Notes: a model not told the origin generated them from the letters alone. Shown: positions 19,115 through 28,167, counted from the first letter of the stretch. The stretch is 64,000 nucleotides of DNA from Paenibacillus pinisoli (GCF_003605435.1 NZ_QXQB01000003.1:186001-250000), one strand, 5' to 3'. Translations and numbers: made by a program.

Positions 19115-19396
19115 TTATCCGAAAATCGCGTGAATGTCGCTTTCTTTCATAATCAAATATTCTTTGCCTTCATATTTGATTTCTGTGCCCGCATATTTGG
19201 AGAACAGAACGCGGTCGCCTTCTTTTACTTCCAATGCAACACGAACGCCGTCTTTCAGCGTGCCGCTGCCCACTGCTACTACTTTGCCTTCTTGCGGCTT
19301 TTCCTTAGCCGTATCCGGCAGCACGATGCCGCTCGCAGTTGTTTCTTCCTTCGCGATTGGTTCGATCAATACGCGTTCACCCAAAGGTTTGATCAT
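19115..19396 (-). CDS. groES: 10-kDa chaperonin GroES
   Basis: 93 residues. [14 protein letters not shown], the mobile loop [20 protein letters not shown], and the C-terminal [25 protein letters not shown] are typical. It caps the GroEL ring. AAGGAGG precedes the ATG. Promoter and CIRCE operator lie directly upstream (19440-19506). Confidence 0.98.
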   Translation of the reverse strand: MIKPLGERVLIEPIAKEETTASGIVLPDTAKEKPQEGKVVAVGSGTLKDGVRVALEVKEGDRVLFSKYAGTEIKYEGKEYLIMKESDIHAIFG

Positions 19397-19439
19397 TGAA
19401 AATAGCCTCCTTCTAAATTTGTCGCTTATTGTAAATTCG

Positions 19440-19466
19440 TTAGCACTCGTAAGCGTGTAGTGCTAA
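19440..19466 (-). promoter_or_regulatory. CIRCE element (HrcA operator) of groESL
   Basis: TTAGCACTC (19440-19448), 9-nt spacer, TAGTGCTAA (19458-19466). This matches TTAGCACTC-N9-GAGTGCTAA except for the first base of the second arm. It overlaps the expected transcription start. Confidence 0.95.
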
Positions 19467-19477
19467 CAACCATTTTT

Positions 19478-19506
19478 ATCATACTTTTTTTTGCGATTGA
19501 TTTCAA
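19478..19506 (-). promoter_or_regulatory. Sigma-A promoter of groESL
   Basis: On the minus strand TTGAAA (19506-19501), exactly 17 nt with an A-tract, then TATGAT (19483-19478), immediately upstream of CIRCE. Confidence 0.88.
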
Positions 19507-19583
19507 GTGCCTGGCTTTATTTTTGCACGATTTTTACACCCGCTTATTCGCCTGCTTGTCCCGCTGGCTCTAATATCCGGGCG

Positions 19584-20177
19584 TCATTCTCCATTGTAGC
19601 GCAAGCCATGCAGGATAAAATCCGTCAGATCATCGGCCAGCGCCTCTACATCCGGCTTCTGTTCCTCGCGAAGAAGCATCCAATACTCCTGATCCCGGTG
19701 AAACAGCAGCGTTCCCGTGACCGACATGAATGCCGTATCCAGCGAACGGAAGGTGAAGTACCCTTGCCTGCGCCCTTCCTCCATCCAATGCCTCAGCATC
19801 TGCCACATCGGCATGACATGCTCACGGATCTTCTGGATGCGCGGCGTATTCAGAATGATCTCCTGTTGAATAATGCTGATCAGCTGAGGCTCCGCATGGC
19901 GGTACATCGTCACCTCGCGGATAATCAGCCTCACTCCCTCTACGGGATGAAAGCCAGGATCAATCGAGGCGATTTTTTGATTCGGAAAAAAGTTCTCGAA
20001 CAGCGCGCCGAACAAATTTTCCTTCCCGCCGAAATGATACGAGACAAGCGCCACATTGGCGCTTGCCTCCTCGCAAATTTGTCTGATGGTCGTACCGTCG
20101 AATCCTTGAACCGCAAACAGCTTTTTCGCCGCCAGCAGAATCCGTTGTTTAATATCATGTTCTTCGGCCAATATCAT
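19584..20177 (-). CDS. TetR/AcrR family transcriptional regulator
   Basis: 197 residues from ATG 20177, behind GGAGG with 6-nt spacing; longer in-frame starts run into the upstream gene. The N-terminal HTH (about residues 8-55) shows KQRILLAAKKLFAVQGFDGT, IRQICEEASANVALVSYHF and GGKENLF. The C-terminal ligand domain resembles the CecR/YbiH type. It directly follows a YhgE/Pip-type permease gene on the same strand, so it probably represses that operon through the TTTGTTTAAA motifs upstream of the permease. Confidence 0.9.
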   Translation of the reverse strand: MILAEEHDIKQRILLAAKKLFAVQGFDGTTIRQICEEASANVALVSYHFGGKENLFGALFENFFPNQKIASIDPGFHPVEGVRLIIREVTMYRHAEPQLISIIQQEIILNTPRIQKIREHVMPMWQMLRHWMEEGRRQGYFTFRSLDTAFMSVTGTLLFHRDQEYWMLLREEQKPDVEALADDLTDFILHGLRYNGE

Positions 20178-20202
20178 AATCAACCTCCGATAATCATTGT
20201 GC

Positions 20203-21384
20203 TTACTTTTCTTTGCGCTGGCCCGCAATCGCAACCTCCGGCTGGCGAACCGCCTGCCCTCTCCCTTTGGCAAGCACCGCTGCTGCGCTAACGACGATCG
20301 CCGCCAGCGCGATAGCCACCAGCATGCCGGCATCAGAGCCGACGCCCGGACCGCCGAACAGAATATTCATCGTTCCGTCAACCGCATACGTAGCCGGCAG
20401 CCACTCGCCGAGCCCCGTGTAGAAGTTCGAGAGCAGCTCGCGAGGCACGATTGCGCCTGAGGATACGAGCTGGGCCGAGAGCAGCATAATGTTGAACAGC
20501 ATGCCTGCCATGCCGAACAGGTACAGGAACATTTGAGATACGAACATGAAGGTTAGCAGGAACAAGCATTGGAACCCCCACAGATACAGGAATCCGTGAT
20601 CAAGCTGGCCTCCCAAAGCTACGAGCAGAGCAGCGCCTACCAGCGACACCAGAATAGCAGAGATGACATTGATGATTGCTCTTGCTCCGAACCTTCTCCA
20701 TTTGCTTACAGCTGCGGCTGTAGCCATAGACGATTGCTCCAGATTCATCCCCATAATCATCGCTCCGACATAAGAAGCGAGCACCAGCATCATCGGCACC
20801 ATCTGATTGTTCATGCCTTGTACGACGTTGGAAGACTCGACAACGCCCTTAACCCGCTCTGCCAGTACAGGCGCGGCAGAGGCTGCCTGGTCCTCCGGCA
20901 TATGCATGCCCGTCAGCGTCTTCTGGATGCCCATCGTAACCGCTGTACGATTCACTTCATCCGTAATTTGAGCTGCAGCGCTGCTCATGATGCTTTTGAT
21001 CAAAGCCGGATTCGATTCATTCAAGTAGTAATGCAGATCGGCCGGTTCGCCCGGCTGTCCCGCTTGCTCGCTGAAGCTTGCCGGTATGTGCAGCACCATC
21101 TGAACCTCGCGTTCATTCAGATCAGTACGCGCTTCCTCCAATGAAGAAATCTGTACAATGTCGAAAGGAAGATTTTGCGCCAGATTAGCGGCAATCTGCT
21201 CTCCCATTACGGCATCTTCGTTCACAACCGCAATACGAAGCTGGTCCACACGGTCTGTCACTCCATTATACCCTGTCATCCATATGACTGCGAAAATGAT
21301 TTGGAACATAAATGCAGTAATAATGCCTACCCAAGTCGTAGGCCTCTTCATAAACGCTTGAATTGCTGACTTCATCCTATCCAC
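20203..21384 (-). CDS. YhgE/Pip-type ABC-2 family membrane protein
   Basis: 393 residues. A first helix (about 18-37) precedes a large extracytoplasmic domain (RIAVVNEDAVMGEQIAANL ... YYLNESNPALIKSIM). A C-terminal block of five to six helices follows, with the ABC-2 permease pattern SSGAIVPRELLSNFYTGLGE and LPATYAVDGTMN. Relatives are drug or toxin exporters or phage-receptor-like proteins (YhgE, Pip). No ATPase gene is adjacent. It is co-transcribed with the TetR gene 25 nt downstream. Confidence 0.85.
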   Translation of the reverse strand: MDRMKSAIQAFMKRPTTWVGIITAFMFQIIFAVIWMTGYNGVTDRVDQLRIAVVNEDAVMGEQIAANLAQNLPFDIVQISSLEEARTDLNEREVQMVLHIPASFSEQAGQPGEPADLHYYLNESNPALIKSIMSSAAAQITDEVNRTAVTMGIQKTLTGMHMPEDQAASAAPVLAERVKGVVESSNVVQGMNNQMVPMMLVLASYVGAMIMGMNLEQSSMATAAAVSKWRRFGARAIINVISAILVSLVGAALLVALGGQLDHGFLYLWGFQCLFLLTFMFVSQMFLYLFGMAGMLFNIMLLSAQLVSSGAIVPRELLSNFYTGLGEWLPATYAVDGTMNILFGGPGVGSDAGMLVAIALAAIVVSAAAVLAKGRGQAVRQPEVAIAGQRKEK

Positions 21385-21401
21385 TCCTATTTATATATGT
21401 T

Positions 21402-21430
21402 AAACGTTTGTTTAAAACATTTGTTTAAAT
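21402..21430. promoter_or_regulatory. Candidate TetR-family operator
   Basis: Direct repeats of TTTGTTTAAA with the embedded palindrome TGTTTAAAACA (21409-21419), 20-45 nt upstream of the permease start. It is the natural site for the TetR protein encoded in the same operon; binding is inferred. Confidence 0.55.
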
Positions 21431-21460
21431 TATGCTCCTGCTCCTCCGATCTGTCAAGCA

Positions 21461-21495
21461 TAAAAAAAGACCTGCCGTAATCACGACAGATCTTC
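21461..21495 (-). terminator. Terminator after tatC
   Basis: On the minus strand AGATCTGTCGT-GATT-ACGGCAGGTCT forms a stem with two mismatches, followed by seven T. Confidence 0.75.
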
Positions 21496-21521
21496 TGTAA
21501 GCTATGTCGGGCTTCGCCCTG

Positions 21522-22322
21522 CTATTCTTCCTCTTCCCGCCACTTCGCATCCGCAATCTGCTGTTTCTTGTAGACCACGTCAGACATGAACAAGCTAAGC
21601 TCGTACAAAGTAATGAGCGGAATCACAACCAGAATATCCGATATAAAGTCCGGAGGCGTTACGACGACGCCGATTACCGCTAGAATGAAATAGGCCAGAC
21701 GGCGCATCTTGCGGAGCCGTTTCGGATTCAAAATCCGAATCGCCGTCAGGAACATGATTAGAAGAGGCAGCTCGAACAATAGCGAGATCGGAATCAATAT
21801 GCCGAACATAAACGAAAAATATTGAACGATGCCGTACGTTTCCTCCAGATTCAAATGTCCCGCAATCGTACGGGTGAATTCGAAGGCAAGCGGAAAGACG
21901 ACAAAATAGGCAAAGGCCAGTCCAATCAAAAACATAATAAGCGCGAACGGAACGTACTTCAGCGTAGAACGCTGCTCATTCGGCCTCAGTGCCGGCTTTA
22001 CGAATGACCATAGCTGGAAAGCGATGAAAGGGAGCGTCACGATAAGCGCGATCACAAATGCGATCTTCATGTACATCCCGATGCCGTCCCATAATGAGAA
22101 CGTATGTAGACTTAATGTGTTGGCCGGCTTTTGGCTCATCAGGAAATTGTAAGCGGGCTCGGCAATGGCAATACCCAGCACAAGGCTTAGCGTAAGCACG
22201 ATCATCACATAGATAAGGCGCTTCCGCAGCTCTCCCAGATGCTCTAGCAAGGGCATCAGCCCTTCTTCACGTATCAGCTTTCTGCGTGATATCGCAGCCC
22301 CATCGGTTCTCTCTTTCGTCAT
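21522..22322 (-). CDS. tatC: Twin-arginine translocase subunit TatC
   Basis: 266 residues, six membrane helices. Hallmarks: PLLEHLGELRKRLIYV at the N-terminal cytoplasmic end (conserved Glu), the first periplasmic loop, FAYFVVFPLAFEF, and VVTPPDFISDILVVIPL. TatC binds the twin-arginine signal and with TatA exports folded proteins. It follows tatA, and both lie downstream of molybdenum-cofactor genes, which fits export of folded molybdoenzymes. The N-terminus is extended by about 18 charged residues. Confidence 0.96.
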   Translation of the reverse strand: MTKERTDGAAISRRKLIREEGLMPLLEHLGELRKRLIYVMIVLTLSLVLGIAIAEPAYNFLMSQKPANTLSLHTFSLWDGIGMYMKIAFVIALIVTLPFIAFQLWSFVKPALRPNEQRSTLKYVPFALIMFLIGLAFAYFVVFPLAFEFTRTIAGHLNLEETYGIVQYFSFMFGILIPISLLFELPLLIMFLTAIRILNPKRLRKMRRLAYFILAVIGVVVTPPDFISDILVVIPLITLYELSLFMSDVVYKKQQIADAKWREEEE

Positions 22323-22360
22323 GCCAATTTGCTGCTCCTTTCTACCCGGGCTTAAGCAAG

Positions 22361-22395
22361 AAAAAAGCGGACCCGTTTAATCCGGAAGCCGCTTA
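22361..22395 (-). terminator. Hairpin between tatA and tatC, possible attenuator
   Basis: On the minus strand AAGCGG (22394-22389) and CCGCTT (22370-22365) flank an inner CCGGATTAAACGG stem and are followed by TTTTTT. It overlaps the tatA stop (22377-22379). It may reduce tatC relative to tatA, which is needed in excess. Confidence 0.55.
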
Positions 22396-22610
22396 TTTTC
22401 CTTCTCGTTATGCTCCGACCGATTCACTTCGGTGCGATTCTTGTCCGAATCTCTGCGATCATTGTCGTCCATAATGTCACGAGCACCGGATTTGAACTCA
22501 CGAAGCGTCTTGCCGAAAGCGCGTCCCAGCTCAGGCAGCTTGTTCGGTCCAAACAGCAACAGCGCAATCAACACTAAAAAAATAATACCAGTAGCGCCAA
22601 TACCACCCAT
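22377..22610 (-). CDS. tatA: Twin-arginine translocase subunit TatA
   Basis: 77 residues. One N-terminal membrane helix (IGATGIIFLVLIALLLFG), the FGPNKLPELGRAFGKTLREFK hinge and amphipathic helix, then an acidic, charged tail. It polymerises to form the Tat pore. GGAGG precedes the start. Only one TatA is in the window, consistent with the minimal TatAC systems of Gram-positive bacteria. Confidence 0.95.
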   Translation of the reverse strand: MGGIGATGIIFLVLIALLLFGPNKLPELGRAFGKTLREFKSGARDIMDDNDRRDSDKNRTEVNRSEHNEKENKRLPD

Positions 22611-22685
22611 AGGTCAAACCTCCACATCTGAAAATTCTATTCTAGTATAGGTCATAAAAATGGTACATTCAACCTGACCGCCGCA

Positions 22686-23747
22686 TTAGCGGCCAAGCAA
22701 ACCGCCGTAGCCCATCCCTACGATATCCTCGCGGACGATCCGGTCTCCTGCCAATATCTTGGGCAGCAGCACGTCGAAGGAGGTATACGGATCATGCATG
22801 ACACAACCGGGCAAGCCCATAATCGGCACTTCCCCTATGTACCCTATCAATAACATCGATCCCGGCAGCATCGGCGTTCCGTAGCTCACAATATCCGCTC
22901 CGGCTGCCCCAATGGCGCCAGGCGTACGATCATCGGGGTCTACCGACATACCGCCAGTTACGAGTATCATATCATACCCTTGGCTCATCAAATAGTGTAT
23001 TTCTTTGACAATTATTTGTCGGTCGTCCGGGGCGAAACGCTGCTCCGCTACTTCGGAGCCGAAAGAACGCAGCTTTTCTTCAACAGCCGGACCGAATTTG
23101 TCTTGAATTCTGCCGTAATACACTTCTCCGCCCGTCGTGAGCAGGCCAGCTCTCGCCTTGCGGAACGGCCGAACCTGGAGAGGTGCTTTCCCATGCTGCT
23201 CCCTGTATGCCGCAGCGATTCGTTCGACTTGCTCGACCTTCTCCTTCGAGACGACAAGCGGAATCGCCCGAGTGGCCGCGAGCGGGCTTCCTTCCTTCAC
23301 GACAGCATCCGTCTTCACTGTCGCCAAGGCGATCTCGCCAAGCCGGTTGACAGCTTCCACCACTTCCTCGGCAATATGGGCAAGTCCCACAATTGGCGAC
23401 TTGATGCTGACCTTGCCTTCATGAGGCTCCGTTAGCAGAAGAGATGGATCTGCAAGCGCCTTAGCCATGCGGATGGCGGCATCATCCTCGTGGAGCTCTG
23501 CCTCATCCAGCTCCATGATGTAGATATGCTCTTTGCCGATATCGAGCAGGCTTGGGATATCCGCTTCAGTGATAGCATGTCCGCGCTTGAACAGCCTCCC
23601 TTTGAACGATCCTGGAATGATCTGCGTCAAATCATGGGCTAGCCTGAGTCCAATCGCGTCCTGAACCCGCACTTCCTTTAGCTTTGTTTTCATGCCTGAT
23701 GCGGTTGCTGTAAATTCTGTATCTATCGATTTTTCTGTCTTTTTCAT
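22686..23747 (-). CDS. Molybdopterin-binding protein (MoeA/MogA-like domain)
   Basis: 353 residues. The C-terminal half is a MoCF_biosynth domain: LLTTGGEVYYGRIQDKFGP, YDMILVTGGMSVDPDDRTPGAI and GTPMLPGSMLLIGYIG. The N-terminal half (VRVQDAIGLRLAHDLTQIIP ... FKGRLFKRGHAITEADIPSLLD) looks like the opening of MoeA but lacks its full length. Such proteins are annotated as molybdopterin-binding and may hand over or sense the cofactor. It overlaps the upstream MoaB/MogA gene by 4 bp (ATGA), indicating translational coupling. Confidence 0.88.
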   Translation of the reverse strand: MKKTEKSIDTEFTATASGMKTKLKEVRVQDAIGLRLAHDLTQIIPGSFKGRLFKRGHAITEADIPSLLDIGKEHIYIMELDEAELHEDDAAIRMAKALADPSLLLTEPHEGKVSIKSPIVGLAHIAEEVVEAVNRLGEIALATVKTDAVVKEGSPLAATRAIPLVVSKEKVEQVERIAAAYREQHGKAPLQVRPFRKARAGLLTTGGEVYYGRIQDKFGPAVEEKLRSFGSEVAEQRFAPDDRQIIVKEIHYLMSQGYDMILVTGGMSVDPDDRTPGAIGAAGADIVSYGTPMLPGSMLLIGYIGEVPIMGLPGCVMHDPYTSFDVLLPKILAGDRIVREDIVGMGYGGLLGR

Positions 23748-24238
23748 GCGTTATGATCACCATGCTGGCCCGATAGAATAGCAAGCGCATGAGGCAGCTG
23801 ATCCATAATGGCCATGAGGCTTTCATGAACGCCTTTTGGACTGCCGGGAAGGTTCACGATCAAGGAGCTGCCGCGGATGCCGCAGACGCCTCTGGACAGC
23901 ATAGCCCTTCGCGTCTTGTGCAGGGCGCCCATCCTCATCGCCTCCGCAAGACCAGGGACTTCACGATCAATAACCTTGAGTGTGGCCTCCGGCGTAATAT
24001 CGCGCGGTGCCAGCCCTGTCCCTCCAGTCGTCAGCACCAGATCGGCCTGGTAATATTCCGTCATCTCGATGATCGCCGCCATAATCTCGTCTTGTTCATC
24101 CGGTACAATCCGATAATCTACGATCTCACCGCCAAGCTCTTCCTCTACAAGCTCCCGAATCACCTGCGCGCTTGTATCCTCGCGCTCCCCACGCGAACCT
24201 TTATCGCTGGCTGTCAACAACGCAACCTTCCACTGCAT
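23744..24238 (-). CDS. moaB: MogA/MoaB family molybdopterin adenylyltransferase
   Basis: 164 residues from ATG 24238, behind GGGAGG; the upstream in-frame ATG (24268) has no ribosome binding site. Core motifs: TASDKGSRGEREDTSAQVI, VLTTGGTGLAPRDITPEAT, REVPGLAEAMR and VNLPGSPKGVHESL. It activates molybdopterin as the adenylylated form before Mo insertion. Whether it is MogA or MoaB in the strict sense cannot be settled by eye. It overlaps the downstream gene by 4 bp. Confidence 0.92.
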   Translation of the reverse strand: MQWKVALLTASDKGSRGEREDTSAQVIRELVEEELGGEIVDYRIVPDEQDEIMAAIIEMTEYYQADLVLTTGGTGLAPRDITPEATLKVIDREVPGLAEAMRMGALHKTRRAMLSRGVCGIRGSSLIVNLPGSPKGVHESLMAIMDQLPHALAILSGQHGDHNA

Positions 24239-24276
24239 ATCCCGTTCCTCCCTCTCTATTTCGTTCATGGGTATGC

Positions 24277-24744
24277 TTAACGCTTATAATCTCCGCTCTT
24301 TCCCCCAGACTTCGCCATCAATTGGGTCGGTCCGATAACCATATCCTTCTGCAAAGCCTTGCACATATCGTATACGGTAAGCGCGGTAGCAGATACCGCA
24401 GTTAAAGCTTCCATCTCTACGCCTGTTTTTCCTTTGGTCTTCACCGTTGCTTCTATGTAAAGTTCATCCGTTCCGTTATCGCTGAACGCAATATTAACGC
24501 CCGTGAGCGGAAGCGGATGGCACATGGGAATCCAGTCCGATGTTTTTTTGGCCGCCATGATGCCGGCTACTTGTGCGACAGCCAGCACATCGCCTTTGCC
24601 GATGCTGCCTTCCTTTATACGTGCAAGCGTCTCGCTTGCCATGCGTATGGTCGTCTGGGCTGTCGCTTCCCGCACCGTAATATCCTTATCCGATATATCG
24701 ACCATCTTGGCACGTCCCTGGTCGTTGAAATGGGTCAGCTCCAT
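24277..24744 (-). CDS. moaC: Cyclic pyranopterin monophosphate synthase MoaC
   Basis: 155 residues from ATG 24744 (AAAGG at 9-nt spacing; matches the usual [18 protein letters not shown] beginning). The conserved [12 protein letters not shown] and the C-terminal [19 protein letters not shown] region, including [11 protein letters not shown], are present. With MoaA (not in this window) it makes cyclic pyranopterin monophosphate, the first Moco intermediate. Confidence 0.95.
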   Translation of the reverse strand: MELTHFNDQGRAKMVDISDKDITVREATAQTTIRMASETLARIKEGSIGKGDVLAVAQVAGIMAAKKTSDWIPMCHPLPLTGVNIAFSDNGTDELYIEATVKTKGKTGVEMEALTAVSATALTVYDMCKALQKDMVIGPTQLMAKSGGKSGDYKR

Positions 24745-24773
24745 TCTTATCGCCCTTTCCTCCATCAATATAG

Positions 24774-25382
24774 CTATTGGCCGATCATCGCCAATTGCCG
24801 TTCCGTAACAAGTCCGTCCAGCCGCAAGTCATGCGGATCGGACGGAACAGCCCCTTCCAGAACCTGCGCTTCATACCCCGCTCCTATCCAGAGGGGCTTG
24901 CCGCCTGCATTCGATACGGCTTCTGCGAACCGGTCATAATAACCGCCTCCATAGCCCAAGCGGCCGCCATTCCGGTCAAAGGCCAGTCCAGGTACAATAA
25001 TGGCTTCCGGTACTGTACCCGCAGGCTTAAGGGCGGACAAATCCGGGTCAGGCTCTCTGATCCCGTAAGCACCCGTAGCCAACTGGCTCCATTCTGTCAC
25101 CGAATAAAGCTGCATAGAGCGGTCCCTCTTCACACATCTGGGAAGAAGCAGCTCAATCCCTTGCCCCCAGCACCATTCTATGAATCCGTTTATATTCAAT
25201 TCGCTTCTGAACGATACGTAAGCCATGACACTCCGGCATGATTGCACCTCACACCACTGAGCCAGATGGCGGCATGCCAGATCCGACCACTCTGCACGAA
25301 GCTCCTCAGCCAGCCCGTTGCGCCTATCCGCAAGCTTCGTCCGCCAAGCTGCCTTATCATGCCCCGCATATTCCGTTAGCAT
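24774..25382 (-). CDS. 5-formyltetrahydrofolate cyclo-ligase
   Basis: 202 residues. The family signature [22 protein letters not shown] (about residues 138-159) is clear, and the N-terminal [12 protein letters not shown] region fits. It converts 5-formyl-THF to 5,10-methenyl-THF with ATP. It heads the operon leading to moaC, moaB, the molybdopterin-binding gene, tatA and tatC. The link is probably positional rather than biochemical, although both branches are pterin chemistry. Confidence 0.92.
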   Translation of the reverse strand: MLTEYAGHDKAAWRTKLADRRNGLAEELRAEWSDLACRHLAQWCEVQSCRSVMAYVSFRSELNINGFIEWCWGQGIELLLPRCVKRDRSMQLYSVTEWSQLATGAYGIREPDPDLSALKPAGTVPEAIIVPGLAFDRNGGRLGYGGGYYDRFAEAVSNAGGKPLWIGAGYEAQVLEGAVPSDPHDLRLDGLVTERQLAMIGQ

Positions 25383-25423
25383 TTGACTTCATCCATTCTT
25401 CCTGTTTCAACTAATCTTACCTG

Positions 25424-25480
25424 TAGTGTACCATTGTTATACAACTTTCGCCAATGGCGGCGCTGGTTTGTGGTACACTA
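25424..25480. promoter_or_regulatory. Divergent extended -10 elements between the folate gene and ABC-F gene
   Basis: TGGTACACTA occurs on the plus strand at 25471-25480 and on the minus strand at 25433-25424. Each has the TGn extension plus a TACACT -10. On the minus strand TTGGCG (25455-25450) lies 18 nt upstream as a -35. No good -35 is visible for the plus strand. Confidence 0.4.
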
Positions 25481-25521
25481 AAGGGTAATAATTGATGACA
25501 TTTAGGAGTGGAGGATTCATC

Positions 25522-27456
25522 ATGTTGTTGCAAGTTTCCAATATTTCCAAAAGCTACGGCGTAACCGCCATATTATCTAATATATCGATGCAAGTACTGG
25601 AGAAGGAACGCATCGGACTTGTCGGTGTCAACGGCGCAGGCAAATCCACCTTGCTCAAGATCATCGCCGGGGAAATGTCTGCCGACTCCGGTGATGTTCA
25701 TAAGCCGAAGGAGCTGAGGCTCGGCTATCTCGCCCAGAACAGCGGCTTGCAATCTGAACGCAGTATTATAGAAGAGATGCGTGCGGTTTTCTCCCATCTG
25801 ATTGATGCCGAACAGGAACTGCGCGAGCTTGAAGTCAAGATTGCCGATCCAGAGCTTCATGCCGATGAGAAGAAATATGCCGAGGTGCTGGACCGTTATT
25901 CCCGCCGTTCCGACTGGTTCCGTGAGCAGGGAGGCTTCGAGATCAACACCCGGATTAATAGCGTACTGCATGGCATGGGGTTTGGCACATTCAACCATGA
26001 CACGCCGATCTCGACGCTTAGCGGCGGACAGAAGACTCGCCTTGCGTTAGCCCGCATTCTGCTGCAGGCACCCGACTTGCTTATGCTGGACGAGCCTACC
26101 AACTATCTCGATATCGAGACATTAACATGGCTGGAATCCTATCTTCGCGGCTATCCCGGCGCGATTGTCGTAGTCTCTCACGACCGATATTTTCTCGATG
26201 CGCTTGTCGACACCATTATCGAGATCGAACGGCATCAAGCCAAGCGTTACACAGGGAACTATAGCCGTTACCTGGAGCTGAAGACCGCCGAATACGAAAT
26301 CAACCTCAAGCACTATGAGAAGCAGCAGGAAGAGATCGAGCGAATGGAGCAGTTCATCCAGCGGAATATCGTCAGAGCCTCTACCACAAAGCGTGCCCAA
26401 AGCAGGCGCAAAGCGCTGGACAAGATGGATCGCATGGACCGACCTGCAGGCGAGCTTAAGAAAGCGCACTTCTCGTTCGAAATCGAACGAATGACCGGCA
26501 AGGATGTCCTGACCGTCGATAACCTGTCCGTGAAGTTCCCGGGAAAGGACGACCCGCTGTTCCGCAATGTCAGATTCAATCTGACAAGAGGCGAGACAGT
26601 AGCCTTGATCGGACCGAATGGGATCGGCAAGTCAACGCTGCTGAAGACGCTCGTCGGGCAGCTTGAGCCTTCCTCCGGCACTATTCAATTCGGCTCTCAT
26701 GTCAAGCTTGGCTACTATGACCAGGAGCATACAAGGCTGAATGGACAAAATACGATTCTGGAGGAAGTATGGGGGATGTACCCTCATATGGAGGAAGCAC
26801 GCATCCGAACGGTATTGGGCAATTTCTTATTCAGCGGCGAAGACGTGCTGAAGCGGATTTCTTCACTGAGCGGCGGCGAGAAAGCACGAGTGTCGCTCGC
26901 CAAGCTGATGCTGGCGCAAGCCAATGTACTCATTCTCGATGAGCCGACGAACCACTTGGACCTGTTCAGCAAGGAAGTGCTGGAGTCCGCTCTGCTGGAT
27001 TATGAAGGCACGCTCTTCTTTATCTCCCATGACCGTTATTTCCTGAATAAAATGTCTGATTGTATTGTCGAACTCGGTCCGAACGGCGTCGATCATTTCC
27101 TGGGAAATTATGACGAAATGTTGGAGAAGAAACGCGAGATCGAAGATGCAAGACTCGAAGCAATTGCAGCGCAGAGCAAAAACCAAAAGCCCGGGGAATC
27201 ATCGGATGTTACGCCAGCATCCTCATATGAAGCAGAGAAGCAAGCAAAGCGCGATGAACGCAATCGCCAGCGCAAAGCAGAGCAGTTGGAAGCTGAGATT
27301 GCTCTGCTGGAGGAAAAGATCGGCGAACTGGAGCAGCAGCTTACTGACCCTGAGGTGTTTAACAATTACATTCGCATCCAGGAGCTGCAAACTGAAATCG
27401 ACGAATTGAAATCGAAGCTGGCCTCAGCCTATGAACAGTGGGAACAATATATGTAG
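25522..27456 (+). CDS. ABC-F family ATPase (YdiF/Uup-like)
   Basis: 644 residues from ATG 25522 (GGAGG at 7-nt spacing). Two ATPase domains and no membrane segments: first Walker A GVNGAGKST (about 35-43), signature LSGGQKTRLALARIL, LMLDEPTNYLD; second GPNGIGKST, LSGGEKARVSLAKLM, LILDEPTNHLD. The domains are joined by the ABC-F linker (IERMEQFIQRNIVRASTTKR). The C-terminus is a coiled coil (about 580-644) of the Uup type. ABC-F proteins bind the ribosomal E site and relieve stalling or antibiotic inhibition; this one resembles housekeeping YdiF more than dedicated resistance proteins. Confidence 0.93.
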   Translation: MLLQVSNISKSYGVTAILSNISMQVLEKERIGLVGVNGAGKSTLLKIIAGEMSADSGDVHKPKELRLGYLAQNSGLQSERSIIEEMRAVFSHLIDAEQELRELEVKIADPELHADEKKYAEVLDRYSRRSDWFREQGGFEINTRINSVLHGMGFGTFNHDTPISTLSGGQKTRLALARILLQAPDLLMLDEPTNYLDIETLTWLESYLRGYPGAIVVVSHDRYFLDALVDTIIEIERHQAKRYTGNYSRYLELKTAEYEINLKHYEKQQEEIERMEQFIQRNIVRASTTKRAQSRRKALDKMDRMDRPAGELKKAHFSFEIERMTGKDVLTVDNLSVKFPGKDDPLFRNVRFNLTRGETVALIGPNGIGKSTLLKTLVGQLEPSSGTIQFGSHVKLGYYDQEHTRLNGQNTILEEVWGMYPHMEEARIRTVLGNFLFSGEDVLKRISSLSGGEKARVSLAKLMLAQANVLILDEPTNHLDLFSKEVLESALLDYEGTLFFISHDRYFLNKMSDCIVELGPNGVDHFLGNYDEMLEKKREIEDARLEAIAAQSKNQKPGESSDVTPASSYEAEKQAKRDERNRQRKAEQLEAEIALLEEKIGELEQQLTDPEVFNNYIRIQELQTEIDELKSKLASAYEQWEQYM

Positions 27457-27467
27457 CTTGTAATAAT

Positions 27468-27498
27468 GGCGGCCTCATGATGGATTCATGAGGCCGCC
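27468..27498. terminator. Terminator shared by ABC-F gene and comA
   Basis: Perfect 13-bp stem GGCGGCCTCATGA (27468-27480) with TCATGAGGCCGCC (27486-27498), 5-nt loop, modest T-rich flank. Confidence 0.85.
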
Positions 27499-27516
27499 TT
27501 CGCATTGTTTCTTCTA

Positions 27517-28167
27517 TTAATATTGCTCCATGCTAATCAAGCCTAGCCGCTTCGCTTCCCTTATCGCTTCAGATCGGGATCTCACATTCAGCTTCTCGAA
27601 GATTTTGGTCAGCTGGTATTCTACATTCCGCTGGCTGACATGAAGCATCGCGGCCAGCTCTTTATTGCTTACGCCAGCTGCCACTTCATGAAGAATCGTC
27701 ATTTCCTTCTCATTGATCGATACATCATCAATGGACAGCTCCGAGCGCGAGATCGCCACTTCATGTCTTCTGAGCTGCTTGAGAAGAGGAATCGGAATAA
27801 CCGCCTCTCCCCTAAGGGCGCAGCGAATGGAATTATGCAGTTGATCCCTGGATGCAGTCTTCGAGATAAAGCCGGATACGCCCGACTCTACCAGCAGATT
27901 AAAGTGCGTCCCGATTTCATATCCGGAATATATAATAACTTTCCGCTCCGGGTCATTCTGAATCAATCGCTTCGTCAGTTCCAGGCCGCTAATGCCAGGC
28001 ATATTCAGATCGCATAATATAATATCAAAAGGCTCGGAATGAACCTTGTCCAATGCCTCTAGCGCAGACAGCACTACCGTTACTTTCATATCGCTGTCTT
28101 GCTCAATCATTGTTTTGGTTCCTTCACCAACGGAAGGATGATCGTCAACTAATAAGATACGAATCAC
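27517..28167 (-). CDS. comA: ComA-like LuxR-type response regulator
   Basis: 216 residues from GTG 28167, preceded by GAGGGG; an ATG at 28203 is possible but would lengthen the overlap with the kinase gene to 59 bp. The receiver domain has acidic pair D8/D9 (ILLVDDHP) and phospho-acceptor about D53 (IILCDLNMPG). The C-terminal LuxR HTH is at about 145-205 (EKEMTILHEVAAGVSNKELA, VSQRNVEYQLTKIFEKLNV). Gene order Q-X-P-A and overlap with the ComP-like kinase indicate it is the cognate regulator. In B. subtilis ComA activates competence and surfactin genes; targets here are unknown. Confidence 0.85.
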   Translation of the reverse strand: MIRILLVDDHPSVGEGTKTMIEQDSDMKVTVVLSALEALDKVHSEPFDIILCDLNMPGISGLELTKRLIQNDPERKVIIYSGYEIGTHFNLLVESGVSGFISKTASRDQLHNSIRCALRGEAVIPIPLLKQLRRHEVAISRSELSIDDVSINEKEMTILHEVAAGVSNKELAAMLHVSQRNVEYQLTKIFEKLNVRSRSEAIREAKRLGLISMEQY

